Position numbers and translations under genes: made by a program. The notes below the pieces were generated by a model that was not told the DNA's origin, ran no database searches, and saw nothing but the letters and a program-made list of their open reading frames with translations. From assembly GCF_010122465.1 (NCBI RefSeq), contig NZ_WLZY01000004.1:124001-188000 (forward strand): DNA of 64,000 nucleotides. Reading direction: 5' to 3'. Positions 9,207-17,552 of this stretch are shown in pieces (position 1 is the stretch's first letter; every line of letters begins with the position of its first letter). The DNA comes from Phytoactinopolyspora mesophila. GTDB taxonomy: Bacteria > Actinomycetota > Actinomycetes > Jiangellales > Jiangellaceae.

Positions 9207-9878
9207 ATGCGTACTCGCCGGATGGTGCCCGTGTTGGCCCTGGCTGTGGTTCTAGGGCTCACTGCGTGTGGCTCGGACGACGCCGGCTCGGCCGCCTTGG
9301 ACAGCACGGCAGAACCTACCGAGGCCGCCATGGGCGACGAACAAGATGAGTCGGGCGACGAGGCGGCCATGGACGGCGCCGATGAGGCCGGCGACGAGGA
9401 CGCGACGGAAGACGAAGGGGCCGGGCCGGAGGAGGACGCGGTGGGCGACGACGCCTCCGATGAGGCGGACGGCGCCGAGGCGAGCGGTCCGGAGATCACT
9501 GGCACCACGCTGGACGGCGAACCCTTTGACGGTGCTGACGTCGCTGGTCAGCCCGTCGCGTTGTGGTTCTGGGCGCCATGGTGCACCAAGTGCATCGCCC
9601 AAGCACCCGCGGTGTTGTCGCTCGCGGCCGAGTACGAGGGTGAGGTGCAAATCATCGGTGTTGCCGGCGAGGCGTCCGAGGCTGAGATGCCGGAGTTCGT
9701 CGAAAGGACGAACACTGGCGGGCTGACCCATTTGGCCGATCCGGATGGTGAGATCTGGCGACAGTACGGCGTGACCGAGACCAGCACTTTCGTCTTCCTC
9801 GACGTGGACGGCGAGCCCGTCGATAGCGGGAGGTTCAGCGACAATGACCTGGCCGACCGGGTTGCCGCACTGAGCTGA
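9207..9878 (+). CDS. TlpA/thioredoxin-like lipoprotein
   Basis: This 223-residue protein has a lipoprotein signal (LGLTAC, Cys21), a very acidic Asp/Glu/Ala linker from about residues 25 to 95, and a TlpA-type thioredoxin fold (about 98-220) with the active-site motif WCTKC (Cys126, Cys129) in the context WFWAPWCTKCIAQAP. It should act outside the membrane as a thiol-disulfide oxidoreductase, like mycobacterial DsbE/DsbF. A second copy of its last few codons occurs at 16231, beyond the mobile island, which shows that its 3' flank was duplicated. Confidence 0.87.
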   Translation: MRTRRMVPVLALAVVLGLTACGSDDAGSAALDSTAEPTEAAMGDEQDESGDEAAMDGADEAGDEDATEDEGAGPEEDAVGDDASDEADGAEASGPEITGTTLDGEPFDGADVAGQPVALWFWAPWCTKCIAQAPAVLSLAAEYEGEVQIIGVAGEASEAEMPEFVERTNTGGLTHLADPDGEIWRQYGVTETSTFVFLDVDGEPVDSGRFSDNDLADRVAALS

Positions 9879-10143
9879 AGCTGGCCGTCCGGTGCCAGTG
9901 GCTCGACGTTGGGAGTGGGCTCAGGCGGGTTCCACCGATGTTCGCTGCGTGCTGAGGTTCGCATGTTCCGCCGCGGCGCGACCGGCCCCGTACCCGTCGG
10001 CATTTCCCGCCGAGAAAGACCGCTTGACGATCCGGCCGCTGAACAGTTCGCCGAAGAGGTCGGTTACCGCTTGCTCGCGGCGGGCGAACACCGGAACTAG
10101 CTGCGCGCCGGTAGCCGCGACGTTCTCCTCGGTGACCTCTCGC
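9855..10143. repeat. Left copy of the ~290-bp direct repeat flanking the mobile island
   Basis: The sequence from the last codons of the TlpA-like gene to 10143 is nearly identical to 16231-16536. The right copy has four GGTGCC-like hexamers (16267-16290) where this copy has one, plus a few substitutions. Identity stops sharply after CTCTCGC at 10143, where island DNA begins. Confidence 0.9.
9921..10143 (-). pseudogene. C-terminal fragment of the DUF2786 gene
   Basis: Read on the minus strand, this stretch encodes about the last 74 residues of the DUF2786 protein whose intact gene lies at 16314-17552; the two copies are almost identical at protein level. Upstream coding sequence is replaced by mobile-element DNA at 10144, so no functional product is expected. 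The fragment shows that tlpA-like and DUF2786 genes were once adjacent and convergent, and that the junction was duplicated when the island arose. Confidence 0.88.
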
Positions 10144-10249
10144 CTGACTTGGCTCATGTTCGCGGTTCCTGGCTAGGTGCAGGCTGTTGACCTGTGCCTT
10201 CGTTGTGTTGGTGTCGTGGATTTGCGCACTAGGTTGATCTATTTAGGCC

Positions 10250-10546
10250 GTGTTGGTGGCGTATGTGCGCACCGTGAAGACGGCCTCGGGATCCACGGCG
10301 GTGCAGATCGTGCACTCCTCACGCCGTGGGTCGCGGGATATCGAGCACATCGGCTCGGCCCACGACGACGCGCAGCTCGAGCTGCTCAAGGCGGCGGCGC
10401 GACAGCGCTTGGCCGCAGGCCAGGGCGAGCTCGATCTGGGGCCTAGGCACCGGCGCCGAGGTCGGTGGGCTCACCGCCGCCGACCGCTACCCGACGACTT
10501 CCGCGACGCACTCGCGCAAATCCACCGTCGATCAGGTGCGCACTAA
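10250..10546 (+). pseudogene. IS1634 family transposase, internally deleted remnant
   Basis: The first ~64 codons (from GTG/TTG near 10250, LVAYVRTVKTASGSTAV through QGELDLG) are the typical N-terminus of IS1634/IS1549 transposases. They are followed directly by the last ~20 codons of the same protein (PLPDDFRDALAQIHRRSGAH), ending at 10546; some 450 codons are missing. The same C-terminal tail ends the second copy at 16215. A possible left terminal repeat (GTTGG then TTTGCGCACT, 10207-10230) precedes it. No activity is expected. Confidence 0.85.
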
Positions 10547-10659
10547 TTTGAGCCAACTCGGTCTGCCGCTATTCGACGGTCCAGGGGTCGCTACCAGCGA
10601 TAAGCGCCGCGAGATCACCGCTGCCCTAGGCTCCACAGTATGGTCGAGCTGATCGCTCA

Positions 10660-11043
10660 TTAGGTTATGGCGGCGATGGCTTCGATCTCTAGCAGCCATT
10701 CCTCCGCGTAGATGTCGGTGATGATGATGGTTAACGCTGGCCGGTGGCTGCCCAGGACTTCCGCTCTGATCTTCCCGTTGGCTTCTCGGTACTTGCGGTC
10801 GGAGAGGTAGATCGTGACCTTCACTAGATGCTGGACACCCATGTCGGCCTCGGCCAGCACGGCAAGCAAGTTGTGCCAGGTCATTCGGCATTGCGACTCG
10901 AAGTCGGGCGGCACGTGGCCGTCGGCATCTCCCCACGGGACCTGCCCGCTGACGAACACGACGCGGCTCGCGTTTTCGATCAGCGTCCCATGCGTGTAGC
11001 TACCGCTGGCCGGAGGCAATACTGCCGGGTCGAGGTTCTTCAT
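10660..11043 (-). CDS. RidA family (YjgF/YER057c/UK114) protein
   Basis: This 127-residue protein has the RidA fold sequence: GTLIENASRVVFVSGQVPW near the N-terminus, a WHNLLAVLAEADMG helix, VKVTIYLSD and a C-terminal EEWLLEIEAIAAI strand. RidA enzymes deaminate reactive enamine/imine intermediates formed by PLP enzymes; relatives work in amino-acid or pyrimidine catabolism. The ATG at 11043 has a strong ribosome binding site (GAAGGAG). It lies 26 bp downstream of the XRE-cupin gene and is probably cotranscribed. Its place between IS remnants marks it as a passenger. Confidence 0.9.
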   Translation of the reverse strand: MKNLDPAVLPPASGSYTHGTLIENASRVVFVSGQVPWGDADGHVPPDFESQCRMTWHNLLAVLAEADMGVQHLVKVTIYLSDRKYREANGKIRAEVLGSHRPALTIIITDIYAEEWLLEIEAIAAIT

Positions 11044-11069
11044 CCGGGCTCCTTCGTCCTTCTTGATGG

Positions 11070-11657
11070 TCACTTCGCCTGGCCCGGCTGATGCGACGAC
11101 GAACCTGCGACGTGCATTGCGGTGTAGTAGATGCACTCGAGATTGCCAGGGTTGCTGAACGCGTGGCGGCAGTCACCGGCGTAATACAGCGAGTCGCCAG
11201 TCGACAGTCGGTGCTCGACGCCGTCTAGCGTCACTACGAGTTCGCCGCATTCAACGGCCACGTATTCGCGAGATCCTGGCCCGTGAGGTGCGAACTCACC
11301 CACATCAACGCCCGCCGGGATGGTTGTCCGAATGAACTCGAACTCAACTCCTGTAAGGTTGGGAGACAAAATTCGCCGCTCCCATCCGGTGGGGTGGGTG
11401 ATGGCCGGCTGGTGATCCCGCTGAAGCGGGATGATCCTGTCGGGCTGATCCTCGCCCAGAAGCTTCGATACCGTAGTTCCCAGCGCAGATGCCAACCGAG
11501 CGAGGACAAGTACGGTCGGAATGCGCGCCTCGCGCTCCACATCAGAGATCATGCTCCGGCTCACTCCACTGGCTTCCGCCAGTGCAGCCAGACTCAGTCC
11601 TTGTCCTGTACGGAATTCCCGTACTCGTGTTCCAAGGCCCTCCAGTGGTTCGTTCAT
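11070..11657 (-). CDS. XRE family regulator with C-terminal cupin domain
   Basis: This 195-residue protein has an N-terminal XRE helix-turn-helix (about residues 8-65, LAALAEASGVSRSMISDVEREARIPTV) and a C-terminal cupin sensor domain (about 105-180, GVDVGEFAPHGPGSREYVAVECGELVV and DCRHAFSNPGN). Such regulators control small catabolic or amino-acid/polyamine loci and bind a ligand in the cupin. Cotranscription with the RidA gene suggests control of that locus. Upstream is an imperfect dyad overlapping a TATAGT -10-like hexamer only 6 nt before the ATG, suggesting a leaderless, self-regulated transcript. Confidence 0.9.
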   Translation of the reverse strand: MNEPLEGLGTRVREFRTGQGLSLAALAEASGVSRSMISDVEREARIPTVLVLARLASALGTTVSKLLGEDQPDRIIPLQRDHQPAITHPTGWERRILSPNLTGVEFEFIRTTIPAGVDVGEFAPHGPGSREYVAVECGELVVTLDGVEHRLSTGDSLYYAGDCRHAFSNPGNLECIYYTAMHVAGSSSHQPGQAK

Positions 11658-11663
11658 TCATCC

Positions 11664-11691
11664 ACTATAGCGGACGAAGGTCTGGCATAGT
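11664..11691 (-). promoter_or_regulatory. Promoter/operator of the XRE-cupin gene
   Basis: On the minus strand TATAGT (complement of 11664-11669) lies 6 nt before the ATG at 11657. It forms one end of an imperfect dyad, ACTATAGCGGAC (11664-11675) against GTCTGGCATAGT (11680-11691), pairing 9 of 12 positions. This is where an autorepressor would sit. Confidence 0.45.
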
Positions 11692-11790
11692 AGACGATTC
11701 TGTTGGTTGGCCTGTTTGCCAGCGGTGCCGCCCGGCCCTCCCAGGCCTGTGTAGCCGGTTGCCGCACCTGCCTGGGTGATCGGCGCGCCT

Positions 11791-11850
11791 GGTGATGTGC
11801 TCATCGTCGAGACTCCCGGCGGTGGCGGCTACGGCACACCGTCCGCCTGA
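11791..11850 (+). pseudogene. C-terminal remnant of hydantoinase B/5-oxoprolinase (HyuB)
   Basis: These 20 codons read GDVLIVETPGGGGYGTPSA followed by TGA. This is the characteristic last stretch of HyuB-type proteins. Recognisable coding sequence upstream is gone. Together with RidA and an XRE-cupin regulator it suggests that the passenger segment came from an amide/hydantoin catabolic locus. Confidence 0.6.
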
Positions 11851-11905
11851 CGCGCCACTCCCGGTGATCGAGAGGGCGTTGTGGTCGTTATCCGCTGAAT
11901 CCGTG

Positions 11906-12507
11906 GGTGAAACTTGACTTGAACGCGTTCGAGGGCAACACGGCGGAGACCACGACCATGCTGCCAGCAATTCAGGCGTTCATGGCCGCCCACGATCTGC
12001 CCGATGTGACGATCGTGGCCGACGCCGGGATGATCTCGGATGCGAACAAGAAGGCGATCGAGGCCGCCGGACTCTCGTTCATCCTCGGCATGAAGATCCC
12101 CGACGTGCCATACGTGATCGACAAGTGGTGCCTGGACCACGTCGACAAGGAAACCGGCCAGGTCAAAGAGATCCCGGACGGGCACATCTTCACCCAACCC
12201 TGGCCGGCCGGACCGACCGACAAGCGCCGCGACCAGATGATCTTCTATCAGTACCGAGCCGATCGAGCCCGCAGGACTCTGCGTGGGATCGATCAGCAGG
12301 TCGCCAAGGCCGAGAATGCCGTGGCTGGCAACGTCCCGGTGAAGCGGAACCGGTTCATCCAACTGAGCGGCGGCACCAAGAAGGTCAATCGCACGCTGGA
12401 GGCCAAGGCCCGCGCCCTGGCCTCCGATCAAGGGCTACACGACAAACCTGCAGGGTGTGAGCGCCGAGTTCGTCATCAGCGCGTACCACCGGCTGTTGCG
12501 GATCGAG
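11906..12507 (+). pseudogene. IS1634 family transposase, middle fragment of second copy
   Basis: The frame starts abruptly at LNAFEGNTAETTTMLPAI and carries the conserved catalytic-domain segments VTIVADAGMISDANKKAI and FILGMKIPDVPYV. It continues to KVNRTLEAKARALA, then shifts frame near 12423 and continues as IKGYTTNLQGVSAEFVISAYHRLLRIE to 12507. There the recombinase element interrupts it. The N-terminal third is missing. The C-terminus resumes at 15932. Confidence 0.87.
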
Positions 12508-12695
12508 TATCAACTCTTCCTGAAGTTCGCCGCATCCTGTGTTTCCGCAGGAGGGTCGTTGTTGCTGGTGGCTGCGTTGGCGACACGCTCGCTCGGCACC
12601 TGATTGAAATCCTCGACATTGATCGGGATTGCTGAACACTGATCGGGAAAGCAGGTTCTTGTGCGGGAAGTCTGAACTCCGGGAGGTGGCCGGGG

Positions 12696-13751
12696 ATGGC
12701 GTCGCTGGCGGTGGTACGCGACATCCATTCGCCGCGGTTGTTGGACGCTGCGGATGCGGCGGCGGCGTTTCAGGAGGATCTGTTCGCGGAGTTCGTGCTG
12801 GCGCGCTCGGCGCATGGTGCGGCGGATGCGACGGTGCGCGCGGAGTTGGCGGCGGTGACGGAGTTTCTGGACTGGGCAGGCTGTTACGCGTGGGAGGTCC
12901 AGCCCGGGCACGGTGACCGGTTCCTGGCCGAGGCGCAGCGAGAACGGGCGGCCAAGACCCGGCAGATGAAGGCGGGACGGATCGCGACGTTCTATCGGTT
13001 CTTGGAGGTGCGCTACCAGGGCGAGATCCACCGCCTCACGGGTCGGGTGGTGACCTCGCCGATTGATGAGGTCAACCGGCCGAGAAGTACCGGTCCGTGC
13101 ACGGTGCGGGTACCACCGTCGCCGGTCGAGTTGAGCGGGTTCTTCACCCGCTGGCGTGAGGCGTTGGCCGAGGCCCGCAAGTGGCGAACCGCCACCCGCA
13201 ACTACGCGATGGCCCGGCTCGCCGCGGAGGTGGGGTTGCGGGCAAACGAATTGTGCGAGTTGGCTCTGGACGATCTGCATTTCGACCACGGCCCGCTGGG
13301 CAAGATCCACGTCCGGATGGGCAAAGGGTCGCGCGGATCAGGTCCACGGGAGCGGCTGGTGCCGATGCTAGGCATCGCCCGCACGCTGTTGACATGGTGG
13401 GTCGAAGACGTGCGCGGGGAATTCAGCGACGACTTCGAACGACCCCGCGCCGCGCTGTTCCCCTTCGAACGGGGCGGACGAGCTGACAAGGAAGCGTTCC
13501 GGGTGGCGGTCAGAGACGCCGCGGCTGAGCATCTGCGTGGACCGGTGCGCACGCTCACCCCGCATGTGTTGCGTCACGCCTGCGCGTCCAGGCTGTATGC
13601 CGACGGGCTGAGCCTGCTCGCCCTGCAACAGGCCCTCGGGCACCGATGGCTAACCACGACGGTTTCGTACGTCCACGTCGCCAGCGAAGCGATCGAGGCG
13701 GAGTACGCCCGAGCGGCCGAACGGGCCGCGGCCCGATTGACAGCCCGCTGA
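12696..13751 (+). CDS. Tyrosine recombinase/integrase (TnpA-like)
   Basis: This 351-residue protein has an N-terminal SAM-like core-binding domain (about residues 20-125) and a C-terminal catalytic domain with all hallmark residues: Arg in GLRANELCELAL, Lys in the GKGSRGSG turn, HVLRHACASRL (His-x2-Arg), LGHRWLTTT (His) and the nucleophile Tyr in VSYVHV. It should cut and rejoin DNA through a 3'-phosphotyrosine to move the element. The ATG at 12696 follows GGGAGG by about 9 nt. The next gene starts 19 bp downstream with its own ribosome binding site. Confidence 0.92.
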   Translation: MASLAVVRDIHSPRLLDAADAAAAFQEDLFAEFVLARSAHGAADATVRAELAAVTEFLDWAGCYAWEVQPGHGDRFLAEAQRERAAKTRQMKAGRIATFYRFLEVRYQGEIHRLTGRVVTSPIDEVNRPRSTGPCTVRVPPSPVELSGFFTRWREALAEARKWRTATRNYAMARLAAEVGLRANELCELALDDLHFDHGPLGKIHVRMGKGSRGSGPRERLVPMLGIARTLLTWWVEDVRGEFSDDFERPRAALFPFERGGRADKEAFRVAVRDAAAEHLRGPVRTLTPHVLRHACASRLYADGLSLLALQQALGHRWLTTTVSYVHVASEAIEAEYARAAERAAARLTAR

Positions 13752-13770
13752 ACAGGGAGGACACGAACTG

Positions 13771-14085
13771 ATGCGATGGAACTTGCGGATGGTCGCCGCG
13801 CAGCGGGGTGTGTGGAAGGCCAGCGACTTGCGTCGAGCGCTGGCTGAGGCCGGACTCGAGCTGTCGGCCGGCAAGATGTCGCACCTGTGGTCGCAAACCC
13901 CGATCTCGATCCGTCTGGACGATCTGGACGTGATCTGCTCGGTGCTGGAGTGCGACCCCGCTGACCTGCTGATCCCCGAAGCCCAGGTCGCCGAGCCCGC
14001 TGGGCCGGCGGTGGACGCCGCCTCGGACGCGCCCACGGTTCGTCCCCGGCGGGGCAACAGAGGGCGTTCGGTGCCGCCGGTATGA
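13771..14085 (+). CDS. Small XRE-like helix-turn-helix protein of the recombinase element
   Basis: A 104-residue protein with a short Cro/C1-type DNA-binding domain (about residues 8-70: KASDLRRALAEAGLELSAGKMSHLWSQTPISIRLDDLDVICSVLECDPADLL) and a Pro/Ala/Arg-rich tail. It lies between the two recombinase genes, where TnpC-type accessory proteins sit, and overlaps the start of the next gene (ATGA). Likely roles are control of the element's expression or help in orienting recombination. A GGGAGGA ribosome binding site precedes the ATG. Confidence 0.8.
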   Translation: MRWNLRMVAAQRGVWKASDLRRALAEAGLELSAGKMSHLWSQTPISIRLDDLDVICSVLECDPADLLIPEAQVAEPAGPAVDAASDAPTVRPRRGNRGRSVPPV

Positions 14086-15855
14086 ATCGCCGCCCCCGGC
14101 TGATCACCTGCCCCGAATGTGGCCGGCACGTCCCGATCCACGCCCAGGGCCGTTGCGCAGGGTGCTATCAGCGGGCTCGCCGTCACTACGCGGTCTGCGA
14201 CGTCTGCGGCGAGTACCGGCAAACCTACGGGCGCACCTGCCTGCGCTGCCAGAGCCGTCGTCGCGCGACCGGCGGGTGCTGCGCCAACTGCGGACGCAAG
14301 GTCGCACGGCTATGGACCGGGCGGTGCTCGTTCTGCGCCCACACCCCCTGGCAGGTCGGCAGCTGCGTCGACTGCTTCGCCTGGGCGGCCAGCATCGTCG
14401 ATGAGCGTTGCCGCGCCTGCCGACAATTCATCGGCCGAAACGCCCAAGGGCACGTGTCGTTCCTGCCACCGGTCGCTGGCAGTCAACCGCGACGAACGCT
14501 GCCGGCTCTGCGCCACGGCCCGCCGAAACGCGCACCTGGACGGCGACCCCGACTGGGAAACCGAACCCGGCCAACGCCGGGGCATTCAATTGTTCCTCGG
14601 CGACAGCTTCTCAGCACCACCGCGCGCCGCACGGTTACGCCCAGCACCACCCGATCCCGAGGCCGCCGCGGTCCCGGCAGCCGGACAGCAGATGGAGCTG
14701 TTCAGCCTCCGCCCCGCTCCCGATCGCGCCGACGGCGCAGCCCGCACCTGGGCATCCTCACCCGCCGGTGCTGAGCTACTCGCAGCGGTGACCACCTTCG
14801 ACCGGACACGGGGCTGGCCCGCCGCCACGACCCGCGGCGTTCAACGCGCCATCGCCCTGGTCGCGGTCACCAGCTCCCACTTCGACCCCAGCCCGGCGGT
14901 GCTGGCCGAGCTGCGGCGCCGCTACCTCCCGCTGCGGCGGCTGCGCGAGTTCCTCGCCGCCGCCGAACTCGGTCCCTTCCCACGCCAGATGCACCCCACC
15001 AGCCTCGTCAAGCACACCCTCGGCGAGCTGCCCGCCCCGATGGTCAAAGAACTGACCGCCTGGATCACCGCCCTGACCGGCGATGACAGCACGCACCGCC
15101 GAACCCGTCCTCACACGAGCTCCACCATCGACTCCTACCTTCGGGCCGTACGAGCGGCCGTGCAACAGTGGGCGCGGCACTATCCATCGCTGCGGCAGGT
15201 CACCGACGACGACGTCGACACCCACCTCGAGCCGCTCCGCGGATCGCGACGCACTCACACCGCAGTGGCGCTGCGGTCGCTGTTCGGCACACTCAAAGCC
15301 CACAAAATGATCTTCGCCGACCCCGCTCGCCACACCCGACCCGGCAACTATCCGCGCCGACCCGTCCTCGGCCTGGATGACGCCACCCGCACCGGCCTGC
15401 TGCCCAGCCTCGACCGCGCTGACCACCGCCTCGTGGTGCTGCTGGCCGCAGTCCACGCCCTGTCCCGCGCCGACATCGCCAAGCTCCGCCTCGACGACGT
15501 CGATCTACACGCTCACACCATCGTCATGCACGGCCACACCCGGCCACTAGACACCCTCACCCACGACCACCTCGTCGCCTGGCTGCACGAACGACGCCAG
15601 CGCTGGCCGAACACGGCTAACCCGCACCTGCTGATCACCACACAGTCGGCGCTCGGCCTCACATCAGTCTCGACCGCCTACTTCCAAGGGCTCCCCATAC
15701 CGGTCGCCGATCTCCGAGCCGACCGGCTCCTCGGCCAAGCCCGCGACACCAGCGGCGACGTCCTCGCGCTCATGCACCTATTCGGCCTCAGCAGCCGCGG
15801 CGCCGCTCGATACTGCACCGAACTCGAACCCGACGTTCCGACGAACTTCCGTTAA
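14082..15855 (+). pseudogene. Zinc-ribbon site-specific integrase (TnpB-like) with a frameshift
   Basis: From ATG 14082 about 123 codons encode many CxxC knuckles (CPECGRH, CAGCYQRA, CDVCGEY, CLRCQSR, CANCGRK, CRACRQF). Near 14450 the zinc-finger pattern continues in the +1 frame (TCRSCHRSLAVNRDERCRLC) and runs to TAA at 15855 with an integrase-like C-terminal domain (VHALSRADIAKLRLDDVDL, ADLRADRLLGQA, MHLFGLSSRGAARYC). Joined, the product would be about 590 residues, near the size of Tn554 TnpB. Either the gene is broken, or a +1 ribosomal shift occurs around CAAGGGCACG, or a second protein starts at ATG 14401. The catalytic motifs look degenerate compared with the first recombinase. Confidence 0.75.
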
Positions 15856-15931
15856 CCATCGTCCCGGACCCGCGCTCCCACCCCAAGTTCGCAGATAACG
15901 ACCCTTCAGTAATCCGGAACTTCCGGCATTC

Positions 15932-16215
15932 AAGTCCTTCCGGATATCCAAGCACGACCTGCAGGCCAGACCGATCTACCACCACAACGCGACTCGATCG
16001 CCGCGCACCTGACCCTCGTGTTCGCCGCCCTCGCCATCTCCCGGTGGATCGAGGAGCGCACCGGCTGGTCAATCAAGAAGTTCGTCCGCACCACACGCCG
16101 CTACCGCACCATCCAGATCCAGGCCGGCAACCAAACCATCACCGCCGCCGACCCGCTACCCGACAACCTCCGCGACGCACTCGCGCAAATCCACCGTCGA
16201 TCAGGTGCGCACTAA
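15932..16215 (+). pseudogene. IS1634 family transposase, C-terminal fragment of second copy
   Basis: Coding resumes with KSFRISKHDLQARPIYHH, shifts frame near 15983, and continues as AHLTLVFAALAISRWIEERTGWS through TIQIQAGNQTITAADPLP to the stop at 16215. This is the conserved C-terminus of IS1634 transposases. Together with 11906-12507 it shows a transposase split by insertion and carrying two further frameshifts. The IS end is probably near 16230, where the right direct repeat begins. Confidence 0.87.
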
Positions 16216-16230
16216 TTTGCGCCAACTCGG

Positions 16231-16536
16231 GACCGGGTGGCCGCACTGAGCTGAAGCTGGCCGTCCGGTGCCGGTGCCGGTGCCGGTGCGGGCGGCTCGA
16301 CGTGGGAGTGGGCTCAGGTGGGTTCCACCGATGTTCGCTGCGTGCTGAGGTTCGCATGTTCCGCCGCGGCGCGACCGGCCCCGTACCCGTCGGCATTTCC
16401 CGCCGAGAAAGACCGCTTGACGATCCGGCCGCTGAACAGTTCGCCGAAGAGGTCGGTTACCGCTTGCTCGCGGCGGGCGAACACCGGAACTAGCTGCGCG
16501 CCGGTAGCCGCGACGTTCTCCTCGGTGACCTCTCGC
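16231..16536. repeat. Right copy of the ~290-bp direct repeat flanking the mobile island
   Basis: It starts with the last codons of the TlpA-like gene (GACCGGGTGGCCGCACTGAG) directly after the IS1634 end, and runs into the DUF2786 gene. It matches 9855-10143 apart from a GGTGCC hexamer expansion and a few substitutions. The copy on this side is continuous with intact DUF2786 coding sequence. Confidence 0.9.
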
Positions 16537-17552
16537 AGCCGCTCACCGATACGAGTGGCGTAGGCGATGAGGAACGAGTGCCGGAACGACCTCGTCCTGG
16601 ACCGGCCTGTGCTGGTCACCTGCCGTCCTGTGCCCAGCATGGCGCGGGTGGCCTGAACCATGAGCGATGTGCTGAGCAGTTCTACGGCTTCCAGATCGGC
16701 GGTGTCGCCCAGTACGGTCACGAAGCCGAGCTTCTCGTAGCTGACCGTGCGGCAGTGGTTGGCCGAGGCTACCTCCGCGACCAGTAGCGATTTGGCGCCC
16801 ACGTAGGGGGGCTCCAGCCAGATCCGGCTGGCAGTCGCTTCGGAGTTTTGGTGCGGGGCCTCTGCCATGGCCCGCTGGATCGAATGCCTGGCCATGAGTT
16901 CTTGGGCCTTGGCTGACAACGCCTCTGCTTCGTCGCTGAACGTGGTGGACTCCGCCTTGGCGAGAAGCGCGCGGATCTTGCCGAGCATCCTTTCGTCGAT
17001 GCCGGATCTGTTTTGCTCTGCCGAGCCGGCGGCTACCCGTCCCGGTGGCGGGATGATGACCGGTAGGTTGCCCATGCTCATGAACAGGGCGACCAGCTCG
17101 ACCATGGTGTTCACCATCACCCCGCGGTCGAGGCCGTGACGATCGGCCCACTGACTCGGGTGCGGCTGTTGCGGATCCCACCACTGAGCCGCCTCGAGTT
17201 CGTCGAGCTGCTCACGCCACCGGGGATGGATCGCGGCTGCCGAATACTGTGCGGCGTTGTCGGCGATGGTGTCGACGGCGAGGTTCGCCGCGAGGTCTGA
17301 GCGGTTCCGGCGGGCCATCTGGTAGACGTCCACCGGGAGCCAGCCGCGTGCCCAGAGCTGAGCCACCCAGGACCGGAGCACCCGCGTGATGGCGGCGTCA
17401 ACGATTCGGGGCTGCTGTCCCAGCGAGCCGTTGAGCAGTGAGTCGGTGACGCGGCTGACCGCTGCGGTGTTGTGGCGGACTCGAAAGGCCGCCGCCGTCT
17501 CCAGCGCGTCGGCCGCGGCTCTGACGGATTCGGTATGGGGGCGTTCAGTCAT
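16314..17552 (-). CDS. DUF2786 domain-containing protein
   Basis: This 412-residue protein contains the DUF2786 signature near residues 180-220 (MLGKIRALLAKAESTTFSDEAEALSAKAQELMARHSI). This short helical domain of unknown role is found in actinobacterial, phage and plasmid proteins. It is followed by a conserved region with MLGTGRQVTSTGRS and a C-terminus with GRIVKRSFSAGNADGYGAGR. No membrane segments or signal are visible, so it is cytoplasmic. ATG 17552 has GGGAG about 10 nt upstream. The gene's 3' end is duplicated at 9921. The function is unknown. Confidence 0.82.
   Translation of the reverse strand: MTERPHTESVRAAADALETAAAFRVRHNTAAVSRVTDSLLNGSLGQQPRIVDAAITRVLRSWVAQLWARGWLPVDVYQMARRNRSDLAANLAVDTIADNAAQYSAAAIHPRWREQLDELEAAQWWDPQQPHPSQWADRHGLDRGVMVNTMVELVALFMSMGNLPVIIPPPGRVAAGSAEQNRSGIDERMLGKIRALLAKAESTTFSDEAEALSAKAQELMARHSIQRAMAEAPHQNSEATASRIWLEPPYVGAKSLLVAEVASANHCRTVSYEKLGFVTVLGDTADLEAVELLSTSLMVQATRAMLGTGRQVTSTGRSRTRSFRHSFLIAYATRIGERLREVTEENVAATGAQLVPVFARREQAVTDLFGELFSGRIVKRSFSAGNADGYGAGRAAAEHANLSTQRTSVEPT

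Larger units (their letters stand above)
12508..15931. mobile_element. Three-gene tyrosine-recombinase transposon (Tn554-like) inserted in the IS1634 transposase
   Basis: The IS1634 coding sequence breaks after CGGATCGAG (12507) and resumes with AAGTCCTTCCGG (15932), so everything between is an insertion. It carries a tyrosine recombinase, a small helix-turn-helix protein and a zinc-ribbon integrase, all on the + strand with coupled or close spacing, as in Tn554-type TnpA/TnpC/TnpB elements. I see no terminal inverted repeats or target duplication, which is also true of Tn554. Direct repeats TGATCGGGA at 12620 and 12640 may be recombinase arm sites. The exact ends are inferred from the host transposase. 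Confidence 0.75.
10144..16230. mobile_element. Composite mobile island (two IS1634-type remnants, passenger genes, nested recombinase element)
   Basis: The segment between the two ~290-bp direct repeats contains, in order, an internally deleted IS1634-type transposase gene, a RidA and an XRE-cupin gene, a hydantoinase-B tail, a second IS1634-type transposase broken into pieces, and a three-gene tyrosine-recombinase element inside that transposase. Both IS copies end in the same sequence (GTGCGCACTAATTTG followed by GCCAACTCGG). The layout resembles a composite transposon that has since decayed. Confidence 0.8.

Noticed and set aside
12508-15931. Terminal inverted repeats and target duplication for the recombinase element
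   Set aside because: AAGTTCGC occurs near both ends (12523 and 15885) but in the same orientation and at different distances from the edges; this is not a convincing terminal repeat.
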